Assembly (NCBI GenBank): GCA_032158295.1
Contig: CM063245.1
Coordinates: 25,477,726 to 25,541,725 of the forward strand
Length of the DNA: 64,000 nt
From: Pycnopodia helianthoides
Lineage: Eukaryota > Echinodermata > Asteroidea > Forcipulatida > Asteriidae
Direction: 5' to 3'
Each line of letters starts with the position of its first letter. Position 1 is the first letter of the stretch. Shown piece after piece: positions 36,101-51,100 of the stretch. The notes below the pieces were generated by a model. That model was not told the origin of the DNA. It searched no databases and was given only the letters and a program-made list of their open reading frames with translations. A program made the position numbers and the translations under genes.

Positions 36101-39100
36101 TACTCAAGAAATACATTACCATAAAAACTTACTTGGTAAGGAGCACCTGAGAGCTGCTGATAGTATAAAACATTGTGAGAAACGACTCCCTCTGAAGTAA
36201 TGTAATTTTTGAGAAAGAGTTCATTTCTCACTTAAATTTGAATCTGAGAAAGGCTTCAGGCATGAAGCCTTTCTTAGGCATTTGAAAGCAAACCATTCTA
36301 TGCAACAAGGGTGTTTTTTCTTTCATTATTTTCTTGTAACTATGTTGACCAATTGAGCCCACATTTTCACAGGTTTGTTATTTAATGTATATGTTGGGAT
36401 ACACCAAGTGAGGATACTAGTCTTTGACAATTACCAAAAGCATATCCTGGCTTTAATCTGATTTCCGATTGTTTTTGCCCTCAGAAAAATCAGCAAAATT
36501 GTTGTTGAAATGCCTGAAAAGTCTATACAAGCCTATACCTTGTGTACATGTAGGTCGGCCCTCGTACTCAATTCAATTTTCCTACTGTTTTTTCAAGGGC
36601 CAAGTATCATCCCTGCTATTATTAGTTACTTCTTAATCTGACGCTTAAAGGTGCTGCATGCGTTTGGTAATTGGAGCCTACTGATTGTTTTAATCCTATA
36701 TAAATGTAGGTACATACAATAAAATAACCTGTGAAAATTTCACTTCAAAAGGTGGTCGCGTTTTTGAGATATCACCGAAAAACCGGAGCAAATATTTCCA
36801 CGCAGGAAGAATATTCCCCATAGGAATAGACAGTCTGAGAAGCGTTTCTGACAGAATCGCTTCTCAGATTCAAATTTTGGGGAAAAAAAGTGATATATTT
36901 TCCAAAACCATAGTACTTTGAAGTTAAAAGTTTCTAAAAATTCATTATACTACCCAAGGCTGCTGCTGTACTTCTTACCAAGTAAGTTTTTATTGCCATT
37001 AATTTTCAGAGTCATTACCAAATGTGTACTGTGCCTTCAATGGTATTGAATAAATTAATTTGTCTTTTGCAGGTTATCCTGTGCTGAAGGTGGAGAGAGT
37101 GCAGTTGATAGATGCAGTTTTGAACCTGTGTGCGTACCATCACCCTGAAAACATCCAGCTACCACAGGGGTAGGTTCAGCTCAAATTAAATGAAATGCTC
37201 TCAAGAAACTATACCAGTAACTCGTATTCATAAATACCAGGGACAGTTTATCCATTCTGATGGTCAAGAGGACATCACGTGGGGGTGTTTAAAACGGATG
37301 ATATAGACACGGCTAGAAGTGTTTAAACATACCTGTGGCACGCAAGGTTACGCAGGCGTTAACTTACGCGAAACGCAATCAATACATACTGGTATTCAAT
37401 CTAAAATATGTTAGTTGTGGTAGGCGTGCCTACGCACATCCGTTGAGCATGGCATGTATATCCATCGCGAAACAGGGCCCGAGGACGTGACAGGAAATGA
37501 AAGTTAACAGAAAAGTTGAGATTTTCCAACAATGTTACGCTTTTTAACAAAAAGGGCATTTATGAATAGGAATAAAATAGTAGTGACTCGGTCTTAACCG
37601 GCCGTTTAAAACCTTGCAGGGTCGTTGCCATGGCGAGGTCCTTTATCACACGGCCACGACCCTGCCGGTTTTAAACGGCCGGTTAAGACCTCGCCGCCTA
37701 CTCTTTTATTCCCTTAATAAAACCTCCACCCAGTGCCATCAGTGTTTTTGTAGGAACATTTCACATATTGTTGTATTGCTACTTTTCGGTTAAATGTGGG
37801 CTCCAAGGTTAAATTGAGTTTTGTTATGCACTCATTTTCCAATGGATAGAGTCCATATGGAAATTGGGGGAAAAAGTTACAAGTCTCTAAGATCACATTA
37901 AAATGGTGAAAATATCATTTTATTTGATACTGTTCTGGAGTGAACTTTGTAACATGATGTCATTGGACATCAAAAACAAATGGGTCTGTATATTCCAAAG
38001 ATAAATTTCTGCGTCAGTCAAAAGCTCAAATTAAATGTTGGACTGATTTAATATCATCAGAATTCAGGAAAGCACTAAAAATTCTCTGTACAAAAATGTA
38101 CAGACCATGTATTTAAAATGTGACTTCATCGATGTTTTTTAGATTGACAAAAATTGCACTTGAAGGGGTGTCAAACCTGAGGTGCACTTGAGGTTAGAGA
38201 CTTGTAACATTTTTTACCATTTTCATAAGGACTCTATCTATAGGAAAATGAGTGGATCACAAAACTGAATTTGACCTTGGAGTCGCTCTTTAACCCTTTA
38301 GAGACCATAGCGGCTGAAGCAGGGCCCAATTTCATAGAGCTGCTTAAGCAGAAAATATTGCTTAACAATGTTTTGCTAAGCAGAAATGAGCAGGATACCA
38401 GTCACAAATTGTACATGTGACATGGTAGTTTGGCTGGTGACCTTATTTTGGTAAGCATAATTTTGTTGTGCTTAGCTAGTTTTTGTGCTTAAGCAGCTCT
38501 ATGAAATTGGGCCCTGCTTGTATAAAAATGTCCATAGCGGCCGCAAACAGCTGCAAGATTTGACTTACTTGTATGCTCAAGCAAGAGGGTCAGAGAGAAG
38601 GTATGGGACAAATTGACATAATGTTTACCATGGTCACATATAATGCACAAACAACATGACAAAACCATGCATTTCGGTTTCGTAATCATTTTCCGGACAT
38701 TTTCTCTAAATAGCGGGGCAAAAAATCGACACGATTAGCAATGTCCAGGCCTATGGTGATGATTAAAAAGAAATGAACGGTCTCTAAAGGGGTTAAGTAT
38801 AAAGTTTATTCCAAACAAAATGTCGTCTTTTGTCCAACAGATACAGTCCACCGAACCTTGCTATTTCTAACCAGTATTGGAAAGCCTGGATACTACTGGT
38901 TGTCATCACAGCATTCAATCCAACCAATATTGGTAAGTTGAATGGTTACTTCTTCTTAGTGAACTTCATCCGTGCTTAGCTAGTTATGGTTTTAAGCAGC
39001 TTTATGACCTAGCTTCAGAATACACTGAAAATATGAAATCTCATCTAATCTTGCATCGCGTCTGGAAGGATGTTGGATCCTAGGTATACCTCTATGCAGT

Positions 39101-42100
39101 CTTGCCTATCTTGCTCTGTACAGTCAGGTTGGCTCAGTGGTTTCTTTCCCTGCCTTTCACCTCTGTGGACCCCGGTTTGAATCCCAGACCGGAGCCTTGT
39201 ATGTGGATTGGGTTTTCAGTGTTTACCTGATTGTGTGGGTTTTTCCTACTTAAAGTTTTCCCTCCCACATCTAAAACTGACATTTCTTCATCGTCTTCTC
39301 CACACAGGTACCTTCAGGCCTACGGATCACAGTGCTGGTCGCTTTTGAGGTCCCTTGGTTTCATTACCAGAAGATATAATAATAATAATAACAATGTTCC
39401 AAGTAGAAGTGCTGTGAGTAATGACAGCATTTTCCCATCTGTTCCCTTATTATTTTTATCACCATGCAAGCTTCCACAATTGTATATTTTTTCCTCTTTT
39501 TCTTTTAAGGTTTAACTGCCTGGGAACAGTACCCAATGCTTCGTTGCTTCATGGAAATGGTCATGACAAAGTAAGTGAAAAGTAAATCTATATTTTAAAG
39601 CTATTGTCGTAGACCAAATTAAGGTCACATCGTCACATCACAGCAACACCGTCTGACGGTCACAGCTGTGTGTATTATTAACCCCAACTATCCAAAACCT
39701 TCAAAAAATTTAACTGCATGTTTTGTTTAATTCTGTTGATCCGAGGTCTGTACTAGTAAACTGATCAGACCAAAATGGTGTTGGATTCTGTTAGAGTGAG
39801 GAAAGATCCCCAAAAGGTCACTCTAGATACTTAGGGTTCAAGTACACTATGTTTGTATAAAGCAAATGGAACGGTTAGTTACTGCATTGATGCATCAAAC
39901 CAATGTTATTTTGCCCAAGTTGTCCAAGTATGATGTTATTGTAAAAGGGAGTTGTACCCTTGTTACTCTGACTTGACAATATGGTGTTCCAAAGAAGAAA
40001 AAAAATGTAACATTTGATCATTTTTTCTCAGCAACTTCAAGTACCCTCCACCAACGCAGCTCCAGATGAGAGATCACAAGAAGAAACGAGGGCCAGAGAG
40101 CTTCAGGTAAGACTAAACTCAGTTTAATTTCTCATAGACCTTGTGACCTGTGACATCACATGTTTACAAAAGAGCCGCAGAGCCTGGACTTCATATAGGC
40201 ACAGTTTGTACACAGCTCAATGGAAGAATACAACAAATCTTATGTTTTATTGGAGATTGCACTGTCTGATTTTTCTCAACTTTTGATATAAAAAAAGGGG
40301 GATATCTCAAAAGCTGTACAGCTGTTGCTTTTGTAATAAGAGCGCTATATAAGAAGCCACTATTATTATTAATATTATTATCTGGGCCCAATTTCATGGC
40401 TCTGCTTACCGCCGAATTCTGCGCTTGCGGTGACCATTCTCCGCTTACTGTTCAAGCGCCGAATTTCTGCGCTAGCTGTGTAAGCGTAGAATGCCTAGTA
40501 ACGTGGAGTACGCACGCGCACAAGCCGAAATTCCCCGCTAACCCGTGAAATACGCTTGACGTAAGCGCGGAATTCCCTGCTTCCGCAAGCGCCGATTCTT
40601 TGCTTACGGTAAGCAGAGCCATGAAATTGGGCCCTGATCTGTTCCAAAGGCCAATACTGTGAGATATTATGCAGCTTTTTCCCTTGTACTGCTTAACTAC
40701 TCTTAATTTTAATCAGGACCTCTCCCTCTTCCTTAAGTTTGCTTTATTTTCCTTGTTGCCCTCACCGTGAGTGGTTGGATGATTTCATTGAAATTGTTTT
40801 TTAAAAGGGAGGGTGATACTTTGGTAATAACCCCAAAAAGAAATTGTGTAATTTCTATCCGAAAGCTTACTTGTTATAAAGATGGTAGTGGTAGTAAGCA
40901 TCCTGAGAAATGATTTTGTCTGGCGTTCCCCTGTTGATTAAAAGTTAAGAAAAGTATGTCAACAAATTTGAATCGTTAAAACTCTCGTCAAGAAGGCGAG
41001 TTTTGGAGATTTTAAATTTCTGTGGTGTCCATTTGTGAATGCTGCGGCCAGAGATATGGTTAGTACCCGCTGTCACCTTGCTAAGCAGGGTTGGATTTGA
41101 CAATCTTGATGAAAACACCTTGAAAGTTTTTGTCTGTTTTTCTCAACAAGTAGACACTGTATTAAGCTGAAATTTTCACAGGTGACTTTTATTGTATCTT
41201 TCTTGATAATGTTGCCTATAAGTTAGAGTTATGTTGACAAAAACTAATCTATGACCCTACCTTAAAGGCAAAGTATACCTTTGATTTTTGGGACCGTTTG
41301 ATTGTTTTAATCCTATATAAATGTAGATATATAAAATAAAACTAACCTGTGAAAAGTTTCATTTCAAAAGGTAGGGCGCATTTTTGAATAATCGCCAAAA
41401 TGTCCACACATAACAAATAATCCCTAAAAGGAATACACGGTCTGATCTCAGATTCAAATTTTGGGAGATAAAAACCTGACATATTTTCTATATCCACATT
41501 ATTTTGAATTGAATTATTTCTCAAAATGCTTCATACTATCAAAAGTTGCTGTACTTCTAACCAAGTCAGTTTTTATTACCATTAATTTTTAGAGTGATTA
41601 CCAATTGTGTACCTTCCCTTTAAATTGTAATACATTTGCTTGTTGTTCTTGTGTAGGTGATCGCTCTTGAAAAACAAGAGATTCTGGAGTTTGAGAATCA
41701 TTTAGCGCGAGTAGCCATCACTGAAGCTAATAGTTTACTACTGTCTCAAGTCATCCGCATGGATCCTAAGTAAGTCAAACTCGCTTAGAACTCTCTCCAA
41801 TTGACGTCAAATTCAACTTAGAAATTAACCAATTATCGCTAATCAACAAAATGTCACCATATCTAGTTTATAATTTTTATTTCAAATATGCATATACTTT
41901 TGTGCTACTTTTTGGTATAACAGGTTGCGTGTGTGTTTATTCCGAGTTTTGTTAAAACCCTTTTACAGGAGTCATAAAGTTATTTATTTCATTGTTTTTT
42001 TCAGTTGCTATGCCCGGTGCAAGTTGAACGTCCTTGATATCCTAGACTGAATCATTCCACATATCTGGGGGAGAGGGGGTGGTGTCAGTTCCCAGGGTTG

Positions 42101-45100
42101 TGGGGTTCTTTTATGGGCTGGGGGGAAAAAACACACAACCATACCCAGCGTACAAAATCTGCTTCATGTCTTAGCATCAGGGTCAACACGGCCAACACTC
42201 ATCCAACCCTTTGGTGAATTGGAACCATCTCAGCCATCTGTTAATTGTATCAGGCTGTGTCGTTGTCCGGCAGGTACTCTGAGCAGCTCTGTGGGTTCCG
42301 GAACCCCCCCCCCCCACCCACCCCACCACAAATTAAAGGTTGCTGTAACCAGAGGAAACACACCACCAGCGTTCTCCCTTAACAGTGGTCCGCTGGCCAA
42401 ATGCCGGTTAAAACACATGAGGACCAGTCAAAATTCTCTCCAAGTGGTCCTGCTGGCTAGTTCAGTATTGAAAAGCATCCCAATTTCATTTGAAATATGG
42501 ACTAGTGAAAAAGCTGATGGACTAGTGAAATGACAAGCTAAATGGTCCTGCTGGCCAGTCACTGAAAAAGTTAAGTGCAAACCCTGACCACAATGGTTTG
42601 ATTTTCGGTAGACGGCACTCAGTAAAGGGTTAAACGCAAAATTGTCCTCAGTTATGAAATCCATAATAGAAGTAGTCAGTTATGAAATCCATAATAGAAG
42701 TAGTCAGTTACTGTTACTACATCTGCTATTGTCTGTATTTCCACAGTGGTATAGCCAGACGTCCTCCAACTCATGTTCTCGATCAACTTAAAGATTTCAA
42801 CAAGGTTCTTAATCTTGGTCACATGCTGTGTCGCAGCCGGTCCCCTGACTTCTTACTGGATATAATACAGAGACAGGTAAAGGAACCATTGAATCATCCA
42901 AGTCTCTCAACTCTAAAGTTTGTTTATATTTTAATTTACAAGAAACTAACAAGAAGGAAAAAACAAATCAGAATACTTTTTAGTGTAAAGTCAGTCAAAC
43001 CAACTATGTAAATTGAATAATCTCACCAAGCTTCAGGTTTTCAAAAAACAAAATTCTAAGCTTGAAATTGATACAAGCAAAATTGAAATTTTATTAAATT
43101 TGTAGGGGGCAAGTGACAACCTTTAGACATGTGTTATTTTTTTGATGCGTTTTGTTTGTTGACACTGATAATGACCAGGGCCTAATTTCATAGAGCTGCT
43201 AAGCACAAAAAGTAGCTAAGCACAAAATATTTATGCTTACCAGAATAAGGTTACCAGCCAAAATACCACTTCACATGTACCATCTGTGTCTGGTATCTTG
43301 ATCATTTTTTGCAAACTGTCAAGCAATATTCAGTGTTTAAGCAGCTCTATGAAATTGGGCCCTGTAAACAAATCATTGCATTTAACTGATGACATTTGTT
43401 GACTCTTCTCTAGGGTATATCCCAGTCCATGCCATGGTTGACTGAACTTGTTAACAAATCATTGCATTTAACTAATGACATTTGTTGTCTCTTCTCCTAG
43501 GGTACATCCCAGTCCATGCCATGGTTAGCTGAACTTGTTAACAAATCATTGCATTTAACTGATGGCATTTGTTGTCTCTTCTCCTAGGGTACATCCCAGT
43601 CCATGCCATGGTTAGCTGAACTTGTTAACAAATCATTGCATTTAACTGATGGCATTTGTTGTCTCTTCTCCTAGGGTACATCCCAGTCCATGCCATGGTT
43701 AGCTGAACTTGTTATCAAATCATTGCATTTAACTGATGATATTTGTTGTCTGTTTTCTTAGGGTATATCCCAGTCCATGCCATGGTTAGCTGAACTTGTT
43801 GACAAATCATTGCATTTAACTGATGATATTTGTTGTAGCTTTTCCTAGGGTATATCCTAGTCCATGCCATGGTTGACTGAACTTGTTAACAAATCATTGC
43901 ATTTAACTGATGACATTTGTTGACTCTTCTCTTAGGGTATATCCCAGTCCATGCCATGGTTAGCTGAACTTGTTCACAAATCATTGCATTTAACTGATGA
44001 CATTTGTTGACTCTTCTCTTAGGGTATATCCCAGTCCATGCCATGGTTAGCTGAACTTGTTAACAAATCATTGCATTTAACTGATGACATTTATTGTCTA
44101 TTCTCCTAGGGTACATCCCAGTCCATGCCATGGTTAGCTGAACTGGTTAACAAATCATTGCATTTAACTGATGGCATTTGTTGACTCTTCTCTTAGGGTA
44201 TATCCAGTCCATGCCATGGTTAGCTGAACTGGTTAACAAATCATTGCATTTAACTGATGACATTTATTGTCTATTCTCCTAGGGTACATCCCAGTCCATG
44301 CCATGGTTAGCTGAACTGGTTAACAAATCATTGCATTTAACTGATGACATTTATTGTCTATTCTCCTAGGGTACATCCCAGTCCATGCCATGGTTAGCTG
44401 AACTTGTTAACAAATCATTGCATTTAACTGATGACATTTGTTGTCTTTTCTCCTAGGGTACATCCCAGTCCATGCCATGGTTAGCTGAACTGGTTAACAA
44501 ATCATTGCATTTAACTGATGGCATTTGTTGACTCTTCTCTTAGGGTATATCCCAGTCCATGCCATGGTTAGCTGAACTGGTTAACAAATCATTGCATTTA
44601 ACTGATGACATTTATTGTCTATTCTCCTAGGGTACATCCCAGTCCATGCCATGGTTAGCTGAACTGGTTAACAAATCATTGCATTTAACTGATGACATTT
44701 ATTGTCTATTCTCCTAGGGTACATCCCAGTCCATGCCATGGTTAGCTGAACTTGTTAACAAATCATTGCATTTAACTGATGACATTTGTTGTCTTTTCTC
44801 CTAGGGAACATCCCAGTCCATGCCATGGTTAGCTGAACTTGTTAACTCAGCCGAAGGATCTCTAGATGTCCTCCCAGTACAGTGTCTGTGTGAGTTTCTT
44901 CTTAATGATAATCAAGACACTGAGATGGAGGACGTCAAGGGGGATGCAAAGAGGAAACAGGTAAAGTAATAATAATAATGGCTTCTTATATAGCGCGCAT
45001 ATCTGTCCACTCAGTGACACTCAAGGCACTTCAGCATTCAGTATTTTCCTGCAAGGTATTGTGGAGCTACGTTTTGAAGTATTAGACCTACTCCTGTACA

Positions 45101-48100
45101 TAGCACCATGTAATGGTTCACAAGGTGCTGTGGCGCAATACGCTGCCAATCAAACCAGGAACACCGGGGCGAACCCCTTCTCTTTTCGATAAGTACACTG
45201 GGTTCTTTTACGTGCACTACACAACACACGGGACCTACGGCTTTACGTCCCATCCGAAGGTCGCAGCAATAATGGTTAAGTGTCTTGCTCAAGGGACACA
45301 AGTGTCACGACCGGGACTCGAACCCACACTCTGCCGAACAGAAACACCCTAGAGCTTGAGTCCGGTGCTCTTATCCGCTCGGCCACGACACGCCAGAGTG
45401 GACATAGTTTTGATAATAAAGACAACAAGATAATGATGAGTGAGACAAAAGAAACCACACCCAAGCCCAACAAGACACAATGCACTAAAGACTGTTAGCA
45501 TAGAAAGTTGCATAGCTGGACGAGGTTACCGGCAAAGAAGGCCATAAAGTTAAGGTTGTTGCAACTGGTACCCCACGCATTTTTTTTTAAGAGCTTTGTA
45601 AGAAGTTATGTCTCAACAAATCCACATGTATTTGTCCAACACAGACAACCAGGAAACCAGTTAGAAACATTTACTGATAATGGAATTCTGCTGGAATTTT
45701 TTTTCTAGTTTCTGCAAAAATGGCCAAGAGTAATTTATGTAAAACTAGAAATATGATTTTTGTCAGTTACAAAAACCAGGTGTTCGTGGTGTCTGGTTCA
45801 GGAGTTAGATTTATTCAGACGTAACTTTAACTGCCGGTTTGAACCAGAAGTCAATGTTAAATGTGGTCACACTCTGTGTAGCGTTCGCCAACTTTTGTGA
45901 GGACATTTACGATGACATATAAATTGTAAAAATCCAATGTTTAGTTCAGATATAGATATTTTTTCAACATTAAATGTAAGTTTCCTGTTTGAACCGGATG
46001 TCAAGGTCAAATTAGGTCATATTCTGTGTATCGTTTCTTAAGTTGTTACATATGATCCCTATGATGTTTAGGTTGTAAAAACCAATACGTGGTTCAGAAG
46101 TTATACATTTTTATAACCTGAAATTTCTACTTTCAATTCTTTACCAGAACTCAAGGTCAAACGGGTCACATTTTGAATAGCGCGTGTCAATTTAATTGAG
46201 ACCTTTCAGATGATGTATGGATTGTAAAAATCAGATGTGTGGTTCAGGAGTCATGAACTTTTCAAATATTAGACGGAATATTTTTGGGTTTGCAATATAA
46301 TGAAACATCAAGCAACGATGTATTCCAAAATGTAGCTGTTCAGTGCAATGCCCACGTAAACTAAAACTACACGTGTATTGTACACGTGCATTGTAATTGT
46401 GGCTGTACAGGTTCAGCGTACATGTATGTGTACATGTGTTCTTTTACTATCATGCATCATCAATGTGGGTCATTTTAAACGTGCGCTTTATCGTCTTTTT
46501 GTCCAGATGTAAAGGTCAAAATGTTGTTATCTATGTGCAAAAGATTGAGCAGACTCAACGTTCTACAACCTGATACAAAAAAATTGCAAAAATGATAAGT
46601 AGTATGTCTGTCCGTAGGTCTGGGAACAAAAGCTTTTGCTTCAACCTGGGCCTAAATGTTGTCCTGTTTGAATTTTTATTGTCTTTACTACTTCTCTAGT
46701 TTGCCATTATATATTCATTATCATGTACCTTAGCTTTAACCCTCTTGCTGTCAGATCATTCAATACCATTCACTGTAGTTTTGAATGATAGATAAACTAT
46801 GCCAGCCTGCAATATGATACCATGAGGGAATGCATGTACACAGTACACAGTTAGTTCTGTGCACAGTTGTGCCACCGTACACAACCTTGGCAGTTGAATG
46901 GTACTGATGGGACTGATGGTGGCGTGACGCACACACGTTTGTGCATCTGCCTTGTGCACAACTCTATGGCGTTTGCCAACCAGCAGCGTCTGTACGCATG
47001 CGTGAATGTAATTAGCCTATTTCATGGGAAGGGTCTATTCTGTTGGCTTTATCTCCACCCATAGAGGTAACTTTTATCCGATTCAGGATTTCATTTCCAC
47101 ACTATCTCATCCCTGTCATTATGTGGGCATTGTTGTTGACGAGGATCTTGTGGCACTGATGTGACAATTTGTTTATTCTTCTCAGCGAATCGACAAACAA
47201 GAGCAGCTGTTAGCGAGATTACAGAGCCTGGTGAGAGGGCCAGACTCGCAGGCAACCACATGCTGTGAAGTTATGGACTACTTCCTTAGAAGACTCAGCT
47301 CACAACAACAGGCCAGCAGGACCTTGGCTGCTAAGGTATTCATTAACACTTAAAGGCACTGGATACGTTTGGTATAGTATTCTCACTTGGTGTATCCCAA
47401 CATATGCATAAAACAACAAACCTGTGAAAATTTGGGCTCAATTTGCAAGAGAATAATGAAAAAAAAATCACCCCTGTTGCATGTCCAGACATGGTTAATA
47501 CTTTGGGTTTATTGTAACACCGTGAAACAAAAATTCTTAGTAAGTTGACATGACCTTGAATTTCACCTTCAATCTTTCCCCTTTTTGGTTGATCGAAAGT
47601 ATGCCAAATCTTGCAGCCGCTATGGGCATTTCGGTACAGCTGGTCGTGGTTGCTATGATTTTAAGATATTGGTGTTAACTTATCATTGTCTTCATGGTAC
47701 AGCCCCTGCTTATCTCCAGGATTTAGTTCAACAGATGACGCAAATAGTAAAGTTAACGCCAACGTTAACTACCCATCCATACACCCACTAGTCAACTATC
47801 AATGGATATGTGAATATCTGCTCAAATCAGAGAGCCTATTATCCAAGGATACCTGATGCTTAGTTGCTGCTAATTCAAGTCTAGATCCTCTCTCTGCTAC
47901 CTGGTTACCCTAACTCATGAAATAACTCATCATTCAACAGCTGTCCGCAGTTGTGTATGGGTATCCAGGTTTGTGTATGGATATCAAGGTTTTTCTAAAT
48001 TTGCAGTTGTTATTTATTTATTTTTTTTAATGAGATATCGCCTAATTCACGAGGCCGAACGGCCACTTCAAGGTGAGGGCTACTCTTAACTGATTTGGGC

Positions 48101-51100
48101 TGTTGACCCAAATCAACTGACACCAGGGGCACGTTGTCACCTACTCCTGGGCTGAAACAGGGTTACCCCCATCACAGTCCGTAAGGATGTAGGCATGGGT
48201 ATCATCCAGTAGGGGCCTGGCTGGTAGAGCAGAATACACTACTTTCCCAACTTTTACAAAGCAATCATGGTTAAGTGCCTTGCTCAAGGGCACAAGTGTC
48301 AGTTATGGTTACCGTGTGCAGCTCCTCTCCATGGATATTATTAAAAATGGATGTAATTTATGTAATCATAATACCTGGATGTCCATGCTATCTGCCCAGA
48401 CTCAGTTATGATTTTTTTTATCCCCAAATCTGTAAAGGGAGAAACTAAGAGATTGAACAATTTGATAGCTTTGTTTTATAGATGTTAAATTTTGCATCGG
48501 GGATAAAGAATATTTATTTTTGTTTTTACCCATACACCGATGTGTGTTAGCACTGTATACTCAGTACTTTCCCAAGTCCTGTGAAAAAATATCACAGGCA
48601 TGTTACTCGGGTGGGATTCGAACCCACGACCCTTGCAATTCTAGAGCAGTGTCTTACCAACTAGACCACCGAGATAGCCCGGTAGCTAGAGGTAGTTCGA
48701 ATCCTATGTTTTGGCAGCGGGTACCGCAACGCTATAGATGGGTAAAAACAAAAATTAATATTCTTTATCCCCGATGCAAAATTTAACATCTATATCGTTG
48801 CGGTACCCGCTGCCAAAACATAGGATTCGAACTACCTCTAGCTACCGGGCTATCTCGGTGGTCTAGTTGGTAAGACACTGCTCTAGAATAGCAAGGGTCG
48901 TGGGTTCGAATCTCACCCGAGTAACATGCCTGTGATATTTTTTCACAGGACTCGGGAAAGTACTGAGTATACAGTGCTAACACACATCGGTGTATGGGTA
49001 AAAACAAAAATTAATAAGCTTTGTTTTACATCTATGTGGGATTTTACATGGTGGAAAAGAAAAGTAATGTTTGTGGTTAGTTTTAGAACTCAATTTTTTA
49101 TTTATTTATTTATTTTTTTTTTTTTTTTTTGGGGGGGGGGTCTTGAAAAGTAGACTAGAACACTCTTGAAGACCCATTTACACCTTTCTTTTTCTACCAT
49201 AAGGGATTGATGATGGTTCTGTCTACCCCACAAGACCAATCCACAACAGGGGAGGAAGAGATGGAAACGGAAGATCCTCCATGGGCTTGCCCGACACTGA
49301 TAGCATCACATGAGTGGCTGTTGAAGAACATGCCCTCCCTCCCTCATTTTGATGCAGTCAGGGCATCGGCTACGGCTGCTCTTAGACAGGTTAGTAACTT
49401 AGTGAATGTTTAAATCCCTACTTAGTTTATTGTGGCACTTGTTTCCTTTAGCAAGAAATTTGAATAATGGTTTTGTCCTTGGATGGCATGTTAAGCTTCG
49501 GGTCGATTGCTTTTTAATGTTTTATGTGAGTTGGATATTTGCATGTTAAATTATTATATTAATTCTCTTATTGACGCTTGCACTGTTTTTTGTTTTTTTT
49601 AAATACGTCCCTCCCCCCAAAAAATTATATATATATTTATATATATAAAATTAGTAGGGTAGATGGCCTTAGCTTTCGATCCAAACCGGACCTTCGTCAG
49701 AGGCATAAACAAGCACAAACGAAAAACATATATATATATAAATAAACAAATAAATAAATAAATAGATATAAAAAACTAAAAACCTAACAACAAACAAACA
49801 TGCAAGAAATTGATTGCTCATGTTACCCTGGCATTTCTGGCTGCGAGACGAAGCAACTCCAATATGTGTGTTGTTGGACAAGAAATTGAGGGCGCTCTGA
49901 AGTTGTTCCGGTTGTACTAAATCGTCCGACTAAAAAGTCAGTCAAGAAAAATCTGGAGTATATTCTCATCATCCGATGACTTGACAGTTGCTATTTTTAT
50001 TTTGAATGCAGGCATGTCAGATTGAGACAGCTCCGTTGGCTTTGAGCGCTTACGTCGTCTTTCTTTCACAGTTTGCACCAGCCAATGACCTCAATGACCT
50101 TGGAGTGGTGAGTTGTTTGTAGCCATTCTGTTAGTCTTGACTTTTAGCACAATGTGATGTGTTTAGCCATTCTGTGAATCTTGACTTGGGCACAACTTGG
50201 TTAACAAATTGCAAGGGATTGAAAATTATGCGTTACATTTTTGTAGGGGATTAAGATGGTTCCACCAACAAAAGGAGGTCAATTATTCTCCCATGACAGC
50301 ATCTTGGGCTAATGTTTTCTTGAAAAGGAAGGTCCCAATTTACTATTATTATTATTGTTTTTTTACCTTGGGCTTCAGTTTATTTCAATTTTTTTTTAAT
50401 TTACCGTCGGTTTTGTTTAACCGTTAAAGAACTTTGGAAACGAATTTTAACATTATTTTACAAGTAGACGGTTAACCGGTTATTTGTCCAAACCCTAGTA
50501 CAGACATTAAAGTCTCACAAGAAAGATATTGATTTTTGGGTTAGAGAAATGAACCAGCGTAAAGGTGTAGAATCATGTCTAGCATCATTCCACCTTGGAA
50601 GCCTTCTACTGTTCATTGGATATTAAATATTACTATACCTCATACATATTCATGACCGAGAGTCGAATTCTCACTGGTCCATTCAACATCACATGCCAGA
50701 TGCTATCTTTGCTGTCTACCAAGCGCGCACGCCAGTATTCACGCACATGGTAAATACGCATGACAAGTAGACTGTCGCCAGCCCGAGCGACAGTCTACTT
50801 GTCATGCGCCTTACGATCGTGGAACTGTTCACCGGGTGTTGTCCGCATGCGCGAACATCGCCCTAGCGAAAAACTTATCCTGGATCCTGGAAAAACTTAT
50901 CCTGGATGCAATTTATTTCACAGTCGTCATATTGTACCGATAACTGAATAATTGAGGTATAGTAAAAAAAAATATCACATGGTTTATTTCGGTTGAACAG
51001 TCGATATTAGCTCCCCTCGGTATTGACAGTTGACAAACTAGTGTTCTTGGTTTCGTCTCGGGAAATAGTTTGTCAACTTCCAATACCTTCCAATACCTCG

